From Onchidella celtica (Eukaryota; Mollusca; Gastropoda; Systellommatophora; Onchidiidae): DNA of 64,000 nt. The position numbers and the translations under genes were made by a program. A model generated the notes under the pieces. That model worked only from the letters and a program-made list of their open reading frames with translations. It made no database searches and was not told the DNA's origin. The stretch spans positions 49,844,619-49,908,618 of the forward strand of contig OZ007579.1 in NCBI GenBank assembly GCA_963931925.1, written 5' to 3'. Below, piece after piece: positions 1-11,236 of the stretch (the first letter of the stretch is position 1; each line of letters starts with the position of its first letter).

Positions 1-351
1 GTACACAGATTACGATCACGATGACGGCATTATTGTAACATCCTAGTTGATGATGGAATAAACGATTTAAAGTAGCGCTCAGTTTTAGTTTTCTTTGACA
101 ACAGCCTTAAAGTTCTTACAGTGACTATTCCACTCGGGACCACCATCTGTAGAAATTTTAAAAGAGGACCCCTAAATTCAGAAATTTCAGACCCATCAGT
201 CTGAATCTTTCCAGCCCTGTTGACGGTACCTAGAACTGCATGTAAAAAAACAAAATTCGGATACCCGGACACCTGCCAGCCCTGCGGCCGTCAAATAAAA
301 CAGACGGTCGACTATAGGAAACGAATAAAGTGGGAGAGAACTGCTTTAATA
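1..351. other. No recognised gene
   Basis: Left flank of the first LTR insertion. I see no coding similarity, RNA gene or repeat shared with the rest of the window. Short ORFs here have no recognisable domain. Confidence 0.4.
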
Positions 352-1490
352 GTCTTTGTCATGAGTCAAGTGTTATTAGATCTCACGCAGAGCCGTGAGT
401 TGTTTTTTTTTTTACCATGGCCATGAGAAATTGGCTGGTGGCCTTGAGCGGTCCTCGCGAATTATTGTTGGTGAGTAAGAAATTGCAAAGTTAAACTGTT
501 AGATTCACGCTTTTGGGTTTTGGGTGTTCGTGATTAGAAGTAAGGCAGTGAGGGTGAGATACGGTGGGGATGTTTGACATTGTTAAGTATGACTGGACAA
601 GTTTGGCACGTTAACTGGCTGGTAGAATAGTGCAGACGTATTCCTACATTCAAAATGGTGGGATTTTTCGGCCAATGCGATTGCTGAACTAATTTTGCCA
701 GCGGACTAACCCTGCTGGGTATTTGGCCATATGAAAGATCGTGTAACGCTGAAATTCAGGGAATACAGACGAGCAGAAGCATCGTGCCGTGATGTATCTC
801 CGGTTGGCCAGTACCTGAACTGAGTGGCACGAAGCCTAGTCCTTTGTCATCGGACTGAAGGAGCCTAGAGAGAGAAAGCTCATAGAAAGAAAGGTTTTGG
901 TTGGACTGACCTTAAGAGTCCACGCTGCGCTCTTCTGATGTTCGCGCCTAATAGCTAGGCGTGACCAACGGTAACTCATCTTTTCACTAGAAATTGATAG
1001 AAGTTCAGAGATAGGGAGGAAACCCACAGCCTCGTAGGAAGTCTGAGAAGTCCACAGCTTGGACTCGACGAACGAGTGTATTGTTAGCTTGTGTCTCATT
1101 ACGGGACGAGCTCACTGATAATTGATATGAATGTTAGAGTCATTAGCTGGATAGAATTATATGTACAAGCTTCTTAATACCTGCAAGCCGAAATCGTGCT
1201 TCTGTAGACTTTGAATGTACTGGGCTTTCCTAGCATTCAGTGTACCTTCAGAACCCATATTATTTCTGGAGAGTTTGTCTGGCGACTGGCCAGTGGCGAC
1301 TCAACTACTATATAGATTGATATTTTATTTTTCTTATAATATAATAATAATAATAATAGTTCGTCCATCAGGTATGATGATGACCTTAACAACACTAGAG
1401 GAATAAAGAACAGAAATTGTTGAGAATTTCAACACATGGACAATAAAGAGAACTAAAGGACACAGAGGACAGAATGGAAAGACTGTTCTT

Positions 1491-4400
1491 TTATGACTTA
1501 TGGCTTCTCATGTGACTGATAAGTCCTATTTTTGCCCTGCAGACCCTTCCGCATAAATGACAAGAGTGCTCCGTTGGTTCAGTACCACTGGGCATTTTCT
1601 TGCGCCGTTCTCTTTTTTTGATAGCCTGCTGGACTCTGTCAGCTTCCCATGCTTTGCAGCCTCTGGTAAGGGCCGCCCTCCAATTTGCACGATCAAGCGA
1701 GAGCTTTTCCCACTCACTCACATCAATGGCAAAGGCCTTCAGTGATTGCTTGAGAGTGTCTTTGTAACGTCTCTTTGGGGCCCCAACATTCCTCGTTCCA
1801 TTGGAGAGCTCAGAGAAGAAGATTTGCTTAGGGAGTCTGGAGTCGGGCATTCTGACAACATGTCCTGCCCAACGTAGCTGAATTTTTTTCAGGTGGCAGA
1901 AGATGCTCAATTCCTTGGCACGATTGAGGACCTCAGTGTCTGGAATTTTATCCTGCCATTTGATCCTTAGGATCTTTCTAAGGCAGGCCAGATGAAAGTG
2001 ATTTAGCTTTCTGGCATGCGATTGGTACACTGTCCAGGTTTCAGCCCCATAGAGTAGGGTGGGAAGGACCACCACAGCAATGTACACTTTCAGCTTAGTG
2101 TCTGTGCGAATGCCGGCGACATCCCATACTCTCTTTCGAAGCCTGCCAAATGCAGAGCTGGCTTTGCTGATTCTTGAGAGAATTTCAGTATCAACACGAG
2201 CCGCGGAAGACAGTGTACTGCCAAGATAGGTGAAGTTCTCCGACACCTTCAGAAGACTGTCATGGACTTTGATATTTGGGGTCACAGGATACTTGTCGTC
2301 TGGAGTAGGCTGATGGAGCACTTCCGTCTTCTTTGTGCTTATTGTGAGGCCAAAGTTGTCACAGGCACTAGAGAACTTATCAACACAGTTTTGCATGCTA
2401 TCCTCATCGTGTGCCAGAAGTGCACAATCATCAGCAAATAGTAGGTCACAGACTTGATTACTTTTGGTTTTGGTTTTTGCCTGAAGTCTCCTGAGGTTGA
2501 ATAGACTGCCATCAGTTCGGTACTTGATGCTTACCCCTTGAGGAGGAGAGCTAAAGGCTTCTTGTAGCATTGCAGAGAACATGATGCTGAACAGAGTTGG
2601 GGCTAAGACACAAGCATGTTTTACCCCATTTGTGATAGCAAAGGGCTCTGAAACACTGCCGTTGCTTTTGACTGCAGCTTGCATGCCATCATGAAACTGG
2701 CGCACTATTGTGATGAATTCGGGTGGACACCCAAACTTCGCCAAGATTTTCCAGAGGCCTTCACGACACACTGTGTCAAATGCTTTTGTGAGGTCAACAA
2801 ATGTGATATACAGCGCTTTATTTTGTTCCATGCATTTTTCCTGAATCTGTCTGGCAGCAAAAATCATATCCGCCGTTCCCCTCTCTTTACGAAAGCCACA
2901 TTGGCTCTCGGGAAGCAAGTCATTTGACGAGAGGTGATCAAGAAGGCGATTCAGAAGCATTCTTGCCAATATTTTGCCAGCAATTGAAAGTAGAGAGATT
3001 CCCCGATGGTTGTCACAGACTTGGCTGTCCCCTTTGTTTTTGTACAGATGGATGATTGAAGCATCTTTGAAGTCCTGTGGCAGCTTCCCTGCTTTCAACA
3101 TATGATTGAACAACTCGGTCAACCTTTCAATAAGATTTTCTCCACCGAAGGCATACACCTCAGCAGGAATTGAATCCACGCCTGGTGATTTGTTAAAGGA
3201 CATCTGATTTGTGGCAGTTCGGGTCTCATTTGCTGTGAATGGCTTGGCAAGAGCTGCATTAATAGGAGTCTGAGGGAGGCGGTCAATGGACTCAGTATTT
3301 ATATTTGATGGCCGATTTAGCACACCTCCGAAATGTTCTGCCCAACGCTGAATAATGGCATTCAATTCAACAATGCGTGTTGAACCATCTGACGCAAGAA
3401 GTGGCGTAGTGCCAGAGCGGGATGGTCCAAACACAGCTCGGAGGCTCTCAAAGAACTTTCTAGTGTTGTTTGTGTCGGCATATTTCTGAGTTTCTCTTAC
3501 TCGCTCTTCAAGCCAGTCATTTTTCATTTTCCTCAGCTTCTTCTGGAGTACACCCTTACATGCACGCAGTGCATCAGCTTTTGCTGTGGAAGAGGGGTCA
3601 CTGCAGTGAGCTTGGATGAGACTATTTTTTTCTTTGATGAGCACTTTGATTTCATTATCATTATCATTGAACCAGTCCTGGTGCTTGCGGACAGGAAAAC
3701 CAACTGTGCTGCTGGCGCAAGAGTGTACAGTCGTATTTAGGTCAGTCCAGCTCTGTTCAATGTTCTCAGGGTCAAAAGTCACGCAATCGAATTTTGAGGA
3801 GAGTTCTGATAAGAGCTCGCTCTGTTTCTCAGCTGAGCAGAGTTTTGAAACATTTAGGCGTCTAGGTGGCGCTTTCCCTTGAGGGCGTCTATTGCGCCTC
3901 AATGTTAGTCTGAGCTTGCAAACAATGAGTCTGTGGTCAGTTCCACACTCGGCACCACACATCGCCTTTGTTACAAGGACATCCTTTCTGTCAGTCTTCC
4001 TCACAATGACATAGTCTATGGGATGCCAATGCTTTGAGCGGGGATGCATCCATGACGTTCTGTTTCTCACGGGGAGACTAAAATTTGTGTTGGTAATGAA
4101 CAGGCCAAATTCAGCGCACAAAGTAAGTAAGCGCAACCCATTGTTATTGCATGAACCAACTCCATGAGGGCCCAAAACATGTGGCCACGCTGAGATTTCG
4201 GAGCCAACCCTAGCATTGAAGTCCCCCAAGACAATCAGCTTATCAGCTGCCGGGACAGAGCATATGACAGATTCTAGATCAGAATAGAACTTGTCTTTGG
4301 CTTCATCTGGGTTTGTCATGGTGGGCGCATATGCGCTAATGAGGGTGCCTGACTGGCTTTTCCCAAGTGGGATCCTGAGTGTCATTAGCCTGTCATATAT

Positions 4401-4721
4401 TCCAATTGGCATGGACTGCAAGTTTCTGACAAGGTCATTTTTAATTGCAAACCCAACACCATGCTGTCTCGGTTCGACTGCACCCTTGCCTTTCCAGAAG
4501 AAGGTGTATCCACCACTGAGCTCTTTGAGTTGGCCACTATCAGGGAGTCTGGTCTCACTGAGTGCCACTATGTCCAGGTTGTACCTGCTGAGCTCAATCT
4601 CAATAAGTGCAGTGCGTCTTTCCGGGTTGTTTGAGTTGTCCTGTAGTGTGCGTATATTCCAGGCTCCTAGCCTGAGTAAGCTGAATTTCTTTTTGTTTCG
4701 ACCGCAAAAAGGGATCCCCAC
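1491..4721 (-). CDS. LINE endonuclease-reverse transcriptase
   Basis: A 1,076-residue uninterrupted ORF. Residues about 15-270 form an APE-like endonuclease (GAWNIRTLQ near the start, LSETRLPD, LGDFNARVG, then TDHRLIVC). A reverse transcriptase fills about 480-800, with fingers motif NHRGISLLS, DLTKAFDTV and catalytic FADD in CDLLFADDCALLA. A C2H2-like finger (CHLCGRVC...HMRSH) ends the protein. It resembles proteins often annotated in mollusc genomes as craniofacial development protein 2-like, which are LINE products. The conserved RT motif before the active site reads GVKHACVLAP here but GVKQGCVLAP in copy 2. The Q-G pair is nearly invariant in RTs, so this copy is probably catalytically weak or dead. 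The clade (Ingi/Vingi- or RTE-like) is not settled. Confidence 0.9.
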   Translation of the reverse strand: MGIPFCGRNKKKFSLLRLGAWNIRTLQDNSNNPERRTALIEIELSRYNLDIVALSETRLPDSGQLKELSGGYTFFWKGKGAVEPRQHGVGFAIKNDLVRNLQSMPIGIYDRLMTLRIPLGKSQSGTLISAYAPTMTNPDEAKDKFYSDLESVICSVPAADKLIVLGDFNARVGSEISAWPHVLGPHGVGSCNNNGLRLLTLCAEFGLFITNTNFSLPVRNRTSWMHPRSKHWHPIDYVIVRKTDRKDVLVTKAMCGAECGTDHRLIVCKLRLTLRRNRRPQGKAPPRRLNVSKLCSAEKQSELLSELSSKFDCVTFDPENIEQSWTDLNTTVHSCASSTVGFPVRKHQDWFNDNDNEIKVLIKEKNSLIQAHCSDPSSTAKADALRACKGVLQKKLRKMKNDWLEERVRETQKYADTNNTRKFFESLRAVFGPSRSGTTPLLASDGSTRIVELNAIIQRWAEHFGGVLNRPSNINTESIDRLPQTPINAALAKPFTANETRTATNQMSFNKSPGVDSIPAEVYAFGGENLIERLTELFNHMLKAGKLPQDFKDASIIHLYKNKGDSQVCDNHRGISLLSIAGKILARMLLNRLLDHLSSNDLLPESQCGFRKERGTADMIFAARQIQEKCMEQNKALYITFVDLTKAFDTVCREGLWKILAKFGCPPEFITIVRQFHDGMQAAVKSNGSVSEPFAITNGVKHACVLAPTLFSIMFSAMLQEAFSSPPQGVSIKYRTDGSLFNLRRLQAKTKTKSNQVCDLLFADDCALLAHDEDSMQNCVDKFSSACDNFGLTISTKKTEVLHQPTPDDKYPVTPNIKVHDSLLKVSENFTYLGSTLSSAARVDTEILSRISKASSAFGRLRKRVWDVAGIRTDTKLKVYIAVVVLPTLLYGAETWTVYQSHARKLNHFHLACLRKILRIKWQDKIPDTEVLNRAKELSIFCHLKKIQLRWAGHVVRMPDSRLPKQIFFSELSNGTRNVGAPKRRYKDTLKQSLKAFAIDVSEWEKLSLDRANWRAALTRGCKAWEADRVQQAIKKRERRKKMPSGTEPTEHSCHLCGRVCRAKIGLISHMRSHKS

Positions 4722-4738
4722 TGGTCGCGGTATACCAG

Positions 4739-5338
4739 TCAGGGTGATGTGAAGTGGGCTTTCTTTAGGGCACCTTTTCTAGCCCTTTCCTCAGCTGAGG
4801 TGAGCAGTGCTATCCTTAAATAAGGCTGCTCAGCTACTGTGGGTGCTGCCTCCCCACGCCTCCACTTCAATCGACGATGAAGCGACCATAGCCCACAGCC
4901 ACCAACGTGTAGGTCTGTGCTAACAGCTTCCAGTCTATCCAAACCTGATGCCACCGCACTCGCCCATCGCCGTTGGAATTTTGAGAGGAAAGAAGACGAG
5001 ACAAAGATGAAAGAAGACGAGGTGAGTGTTAAGACTGGCGCAAAGAATTTGTTTTTAGTGAGAAAGAGCTGCGCAAACATCAGACTCACTGTCTCGCCTG
5101 GACACAACTTATCCAAGTGGCAAGACAGGGTCAAGACGGCTGGAAATGTATCCAGGTGCAGGAGGATGCCAGAGGGACAGTCATATTGCCTGACCGGCTG
5201 CCTGTAGGCTACTCCACAGCCTCGCAGTCCACACTGACTAGGGTGAAAGACCCAAACCAAAGAACACCAATACTGGTGGATGCTCTGTGTCACGATATCC
5301 AGGCCAGAGTGACGGTATATTGCCATCTGCCCTATCAA
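4739..5338 (-). CDS. Possible LINE ORF1, 199 aa, unknown
   Basis: An open frame directly upstream of the LINE polyprotein ORF, ending 17 bp before its first ATG. The same frame is open in copy 2 (17875-18447), where its last residues are shifted. I recognise no domain: no zinc knuckle, RRM or coiled coil. It has serine- and leucine-rich hydrophobic stretches. The opposite strand is also open for about 100 codons, so the openness may reflect a conserved 5' UTR and not a protein. Tandem placement with ORF2 is the only argument for ORF1 status. Confidence 0.3.
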   Translation of the reverse strand: MIGQMAIYRHSGLDIVTQSIHQYWCSLVWVFHPSQCGLRGCGVAYRQPVRQYDCPSGILLHLDTFPAVLTLSCHLDKLCPGETVSLMFAQLFLTKNKFFAPVLTLTSSSFIFVSSSFLSKFQRRWASAVASGLDRLEAVSTDLHVGGCGLWSLHRRLKWRRGEAAPTVAEQPYLRIALLTSAEERARKGALKKAHFTSP

Positions 5339-5786
5339 TCAACCACTGGCCTGCTGCCGCCAGCTTCGAAGCTGCGTCCGGGAAGTTTGCTCAATTCTTC
5401 GTCTGTGATTTAGGCAAACAAGCCTATGACCACACCGCTACCGGGGGCCAATATGAAGGACTCAAGTACTGAGGGTCACATTGTGCCCTAGCATGTGGCC
5501 GTTGGGTTAGATGAAACCTCCTCCGCCCTGGCCGTTTGCACCGACAGGTGCACGCCCACTGATACCATTCTTATAATATACCATGTGGATATTGAGTGCA
5601 GTACAATTGATAGAAATATAATCACATAACTATGCTACATTAAGTTAATAAGTGGAAGCTTTGTTTTTTTTGGCTATACTCTTGTTATTTAATAATTTCT
5701 TGTGTGTTTGTCTCCGAGTGTGAGTTAGCTGCCTCTCGTTCAGTCACTACATCTCCAAAAACATTAAATCTGCTCGTGAGAGTCTT

Positions 5787-7287
5787 ACTTTTAAAACAGG
5801 CTCCAAAGGAATACAGTCAGCTGGTGAATTTATATTAGGTGTATGGATGGATCCAACCCCTGCAAAAGACAATGGTTACTACACATGATTCTCTCCCTCC
5901 TCTCTAAATTCCAGCCGCTCCGTTTTTCCACGTTCTGCAATTCTTTTCGCGCCTACCAACACAGAAGACAATACAGATGACGAGACAAAGACAACGAGAA
6001 AGAGGAAACATTGAACATCAAGAGTAGGAGGTCAAGAGCAACAGGCAAATGAGCACGACAAGCCAAAGAGCTGATCCTCCTATTACATCTGTAAACTCAT
6101 TTGGATAAAAACTTACTCGAGTTGTTGCATCACCAAGAAAGACTTGAGTTGGAACCTCAAACACGCCAGTCTAAGCCAGAATCATTATAGGCAGAGCTTA
6201 AGTACTAGTTGTCTGTGCTGGGGTGTCAACTGATATCCTTAAAAACAAGAACTGAAAGTGACAGCTTGCAAATTGGATATCGATCACAATCTGTCTTCTT
6301 AGAAGACTTACTCAATCATGTTTCACACTGAATGACATTAGTGTAAGCCACTGAATAAACTAAGTGCATTTATTAGTTTAATATTTATTTAACAAAGAAA
6401 GAAAAATCTAAAGAGAATAGATCTCGTACAAACATTCACGGACATTTTTTGATAAGCTTTTTTGTTGCTCACATTGTGACTTTCTTCGGATAATTTCGCC
6501 CTTGCAAAAGTATATACTTTCTAATGTTTGTTGGACTTCTTGAAAAGGAATGACTTATCAAAGGAATGACATTCAATACCACATCAAAGGAGGAACTCCC
6601 AATTAATGCACAAAATATCTGAAATGAGTGTCAAATCGAAAGATTGATAGAACATAGTAAAGCCAAAAAATGCATTTGATATGGGCCCAATGACAGTTTG
6701 GTATTTCATCAAGCAGGAAAGTGGGTTAAAGTCAACAAGACCAAAGACTGCTGACGTGTAAAACGGTGGTGCAACATTTTGTTTTATTGTTCGGTTTGGA
6801 TTGTGGGAATTTATTATATATTAAAATACATTTGCTTCAAATGTTGAAGAGGCAATAATTGTATATATTATGGAGTTCCCACCTCTGTGTTCGATCAAGT
6901 TGATCAGACATTTTTATCAGTATTAGACCTCCTATGGCCATGATTATTAAGTTTTATTTTTTTTTTTTGGTTCCTCTCAGAATATGCCCGCATGCTGCAC
7001 TGCAAACAAAAACACCAGCGTGTCCTTCAAAGTTGTACAGTAGACTTGTAGTTAAGTTTTCGACGTTCTTTTGATTACAACAAGCAGTGGCGGATCTACT
7101 ATGAACATAACGAAGCTTCCACTTATGCTTCAAGAACCCTAATCCCAGAGGGGTCCTGGCAGACCACTTTTTTTAACGACTGAATCTTGTACTTTGCCCC
7201 ATTGTTGGCAGTTTGCGAAGGGGCCCCCATAACAGTTAAAGCCACCAGTGATTACCATGAAACTGTTCATAAACAAAGGGGACAGTA
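5787..7287. other. No recognised gene
   Basis: AT-rich sequence between two solo LTRs. Short ORFs lack recognisable motifs, and I see no match to other parts of the window. Confidence 0.35.
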
Positions 7288-7292
7288 TTCAG

Positions 7293-8408
7293 TGTCACGA
7301 GTGGAGTGAGTGCAATTAAGGGGATTGCTACAGAGCGGGTGTAGAGTAAGAAGGGCTCACAGTAGACAGCAAGTTAAGCGTGCTGTTGTGAGTAGTGGGG
7401 GAGGTCTGAATGAGGCGAAAGCGCGGTATTACTATCACTGCAAGTTAGAAGGTCCTACGGAGCGGACCTGTGATAAGAGCCCATCGGGCGGACATAAAGG
7501 GAGCAGTCGAGAAGACTAGTGAGAAAGTCTTTCCAGTAATGACTGGTATGTAGAACGTTGATTGATTATTATGATTGATGTATTATATTATATTCGTCTA
7601 TTACCATGATGTGAATAAGTATATGTGAGGAATGTGGAAGCCCTTGATATTGGATATAGCAATGTGCGCCACGAGCGATAGATGAAAGTGAGTTCATGGA
7701 TTTGTAGCGCGAGTGAGTAGTGTGTACTCCGATGGAGGTGTGTTACCGTAAGATGTGTGGTGAGTGAAAGGTGAACTAGTGTGTGTACGCTTCATGGATT
7801 GTAAGGAGAGGTGGAGTGAATAGAAATGGTAGGGTATTATACCAATGTAATGTTATTCTTGTAGGTGTCGGGGACGGGCCGAAGAGCCACCTCGATGAGC
7901 ACAAGTGATAGGCCAGCATAGGGCCGGAGGCCATACATAGGCCAGAAGTGAGACTGTCGGGGCAGGACAGTAGAGGCACATAAAGTCGTGGCAGTCGGGC
8001 CACGGACAGGGACGTAGATATGAGAGTGAATGAGATACTATATTATTGCCATGATGATGGGCGAGTGAACTGATAAGTTGTATGGCAATAGGAAGGTGAT
8101 GTTGAGAGACTGCGGTGCCAGTGAATCATTAATGTACTATTAAGACCCTGAGGGGAGAGGCTGAGGCCGAAGTGCCTTTAGGAGTAACTACCGGATTGTG
8201 GATCCGAGGGAGAGTGTGTGTGAGAATAAGGCCGTTGTACGGCAGTTCATTTCAATAATATAATGTATGTAATTGCGCTATTATATGTATAATCAGGTTT
8301 AATAAATGTGTGAGTCTGATGGGTTGTTTTGTTAAGTGTTAAACTTGGTTGTTCGTGATTGTCGTCCTGTCATAAACTATTACATCTCCCAGTCTGGGAT
8401 TTGTGACA
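7293..8408 (+). mobile_element. Solo LTR, family B
   Basis: A 1.1-kb LTR starting TGTCACGAG and ending TTTGTGACA, flanked by the duplication TTCAG (7288-7292 and 8409-8413). It is the reverse complement of the LTRs at 23440-27420, 33326-34495 and 36830-38007, so its sense strand is plus. An AATAAA signal near 8300 lies upstream of the conserved stretch GTGTGAGTCTGATGGG, as in the other copies. It is clearly more diverged from the 33326 copy than the two LTRs of that element are from each other, so this is an older insertion. There is no internal region. Confidence 0.88.
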
Positions 8409-8413
8409 TTCAG

Positions 8414-9761
8414 TATTGTGTAACTACGGAGAAATTAAGATGATTCACGTAACAACAAAACGATTAAATTCACATTATGCCCTCTGCAACAGTTCAACTA
8501 TTCATTCAATGTTTCAAGTGATTTTTCTTTTTCATTCTCTTTACAATTCATAATGGGCAATATTTTTTTTTTATTATTATCATTGTTATTAATTTTGCCT
8601 CGGGATTAAATCGAGGGCAGCATCGTAAACTATCGTAATTCGACATTAAAAAAAAAAAAATTAAATTTGATATTTTGGTACTCTTTAGCCCCTGGCTTCC
8701 GTTATGTTATATTATAAGCTGGGGCTTAGCTTCTGAAAACTTAGGATTTAACTAACGTTTTCAATATATTCAGTCTGATACGAAAGTTATGCAGTTTTTA
8801 TTCTCCAGATTTTTTTTAATAAACCCAATAACGAAACTTCCACCCGAGCACAGAAGAATGGAGAAGATTGGCGGAATTCTACATCCCGCAGGGAACAAAT
8901 CCTAAAAGGAACGAGAAAAAGATTGGTCTGTCTCATTAAATACATAGCCAAAATCCTTTTCTATATTATAATCCTACAACTTAGTTTGTTAAAATAACAA
9001 ATAAATAAAACTGAACTTTTTAATGTATTACCATTAAAATGGCGTGTGGTTGGTGAACACCATAGAATAGAAAGAATGCCACTTTCCGTGACTACAGTAA
9101 GTACGAACACCGCCATTTTGGATGAAATGCAACTTTTCTTGACTTGATCGATGGTAAACAATACCCTTTTGTGCATTTCCATGGGGAGTAAGAGCTTACA
9201 AAAGGCTCTAAATAGTTTTAATCAACCCAAAAAAATTTGAACAAACCACAGTAAACACATACGCACACTGTCGTTGGTGGAGACAATCTCTTTCAATTCT
9301 TGTTATCGCCATGGCCTAATTTCGCGATTCGGCGGAATCAAAGATAATAGAAATTACATGAAGACATCGTTGCTCGCATGCTTAGTTATGAACAATTAAT
9401 CGCATACAAAATGGCGCAAGGTAGGTAATATTGATGAAATATTCATGCCTTGTGTCGCTTCTGGTAGTATCTCTACTCTGTGGCGAGCATAATTATATGG
9501 CAGAGAGTCTCCTCGTGTCCGATCGATCTGTTTTATATTCCGTCTTGATTGTCTTGCTGTTTGTTAGTACAATGTGGTCATTGCCTTGTCGACTCGCTTT
9601 CTCCAAACCTCCAAACTGTAAACTTTCTAACCATTAGGTTTACAATCAATATCAGGTGCCTGTGTAGGTTCGGGGAGGGGGGGGGCAAGGAGAGGAGGAG
9701 ATGGGTAAGGCTGGTGATGGTTGATTGTAACTGAAAAAAGAAAGCAAGCTATAAAACATGA
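8414..9761. other. No recognised gene
   Basis: AT-rich DNA with homopolymer runs. ATGGCGCAAG followed by GTAGGT at about 9411-9425 looks like a tiny first exon with a splice donor, but no partner exon is recognised, so I do not call a gene. Confidence 0.3.
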
Positions 9762-10008
9762 TCGGCCTGCTCTTTACGATTTCCAACTGTCAAGGTATCT
9801 TTAACTTACGCAACGTGCACACAAGCGATCCGAATTTTTTCGTCCTTATCTGAGAAGACTAGGTACTCGATCCTACCCCCCAATTGGACTAGGGGCACGA
9901 AAATATGAGAAAAATCCCAAACCTCCAACGTGCAACATGCCTGCACCGGTCGGGTTCTGAACCCAGTACCCTTGGCATGAGAGGCGAGCACCTTGCCTCT
10001 AGAGCACC
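9762..10008 (-). mobile_element. tRNA-derived SINE
   Basis: On the minus strand the element opens with a tRNA-like head at about 10008-9948. It has an A-box-like stretch and a B-box GGTTCAGAACC (about 9951-9963), the internal RNA polymerase III promoter. A unique body follows down to 9762. The body stretch containing CTGCTCTTTACGATTTCC and the later GAGAAGACTAG recurs in the same orientation at about 61900-61990 without the tRNA head. A repeated body with a tRNA-like 5' head is the standard SINE layout. I do not see a clear target duplication. Confidence 0.6.
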
Positions 10009-11038
10009 TTGTCCCCTTGTTACAGTACTCTGCAGTAATGGTAGTTATTTAGGTCAAAAATTGTGGATTTTCGTGGTAAAGGCAAAACATTTTTGCATCA
10101 TATTTGCTGATGGGCATACTAATAAGTATGGATAATTCCGATATCTGAGATCCCAAATGCGGTTTAAGTGTTGTAGCTACTGTAAACAGTCAGCCAGGTT
10201 TGTTATTGTTGTTTGGGCCAAGCTTCCGTTTCCGGAAGCTATTAGCTAACCTATCCCGGTCTTGATTTGACTCGCTTGACCAAAAGTCATGTGATCACGC
10301 CTGCTGGCGTCTGCTGTGACCTACTCACGGCTCACGCGCGTGCTCTGCAAATCCAACACCTCTCTCTTCATCTTAACTGGTCTACTCATTATCATAAAGT
10401 CCATAATGAATACGGTATCAATGAAATGTAAGGAAAAGGCACACAAGACAAATCTACACATAGATCATAGTCACAGTGCTGAATTAAAGGAACCTAGAAA
10501 TAATAATCATCCAACAATAACCTTACAAACCCACGGAAGAACAAGTTAAAGTAAAGAAATAACTTGGTTATAATTCTTGCCCATTACTCTCTCTCTCTCT
10601 CTCTCTCCCTTAAGAAGGATACTTTGAGCCTGAATGGCACCAACTGCAGATTAAGAATAACGATCTAGATCTGGCTATCTCTGATCCAAGTAGCGGGACT
10701 TAGACCACACCCTCCAGTAGTACTAATCTAGATCTAGATCTATTTGTTAGTACTTCACATAAAATCAGTCTGTCATAAATTACAGTTAAATGTTTCCATT
10801 TAATTACATGAACTAATCATGCGCGCTAGCGTTGATAGCATTCTAGAACCTTACACCCTTTCTCTGCAGGATACTGATAGATACCAAGATAGAAACTTAG
10901 TAAGATAAACTTTACCATAGATTGTTAGATGCTAGCCTGGTTGCCTAACCAAGCTGGACAAAGTTCGTCAAACTTCCAAGTATCATCCAATCATTATTAT
11001 TTCACATCATCTAAATATTATTAAATACCAGAACTAAA
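10009..11038. other. No recognised gene; (CT)n tract
   Basis: Contains a (CT)n microsatellite at about 10587-10607 and AGATCT-rich stretches near 10730. An open frame at 10316-10549 has no recognisable domain. Confidence 0.35.
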
Positions 11039-11054
11039 CCCATTAATGCCATCG

Positions 11055-11071
11055 GCACCCTCATAGGGTGC
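11055..11071. repeat. Subterminal palindrome 1 of piggyBac element
   Basis: GCACCCTCATAGGGTGC, a 7+3+7 palindrome preceded by GCCATCG. The same GCCATCG-plus-palindrome block appears near the right end, so it is a likely transposase-binding site (inference). Confidence 0.7.
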
Positions 11072-11236
11072 AAACATATTGCAGTCGATATTTTGCCCCG
11101 GAAGGCAATTTATTGGTTTGTTTAGCTTCAAGTCTACTGAGGACATGTTTGTAGACTAATTTATATCAGAAGGTGTTACCTCCCTTGTGGTCCATGCGCT
11201 TTGGGGCAGCCATTTTTTGTGTGGATGAGAGAAAAC

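Larger units (their letters stand above)
1344..5567 (-). mobile_element. APE-type LINE, copy 1, full-length-looking
   Basis: A non-LTR retrotransposon of about 4.2 kb inserted into the family A LTR. Its 3' end (at 1344) is an (ATA)n microsatellite tail. Its 5' end (at 5567) reads TGGTATCAGTGGGCG on the minus strand. The LTR sequence TTCTTATAATATA is duplicated at 1331-1343 and 5568-5580, a 13-bp target duplication typical of target-primed reverse transcription. A near-identical copy lies at 17646-23108. The element has a 5' region with a smaller ORF, then one long ORF with endonuclease, reverse transcriptase and a C-terminal zinc finger. Confidence 0.9.
357..5781 (+). mobile_element. Solo LTR, family A, split by a LINE
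   Basis: An LTR of about 1.2 kb (without the LINE) starts TGTCATGAG and ends GTGAGA, where the sister copy at 59689-60917 ends GTGACA. It is flanked by an identical 5-bp duplication GTCTT at 352-356 and 5782-5786. The left part (357-1343) and right part (5581-5781) align with the sister copy in order. No internal retroelement sequence lies between them except the minus-strand LINE. This is therefore a solo LTR left by LTR-LTR recombination, later hit by a LINE. The 5-bp duplication fits Ty3/gypsy-type integration. Orientation is inferred from a TATATAA-like box in the sister copy. Confidence 0.85.

Noticed and set aside
4917..5472. Plus-strand ORFs opposite the LINE 5' region
   Set aside because: They mirror the minus-strand LINE and occur identically in copy 2; no domain is recognisable.
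9411..9425. ATGGCGCAAG with splice donor as a first exon
   Set aside because: No promoter, acceptor or second exon of any recognisable family follows.
9948..10008. Functional tRNA gene
   Set aside because: The tRNA-like head lacks a clean cloverleaf and continues into a repeated body, so it is a SINE.
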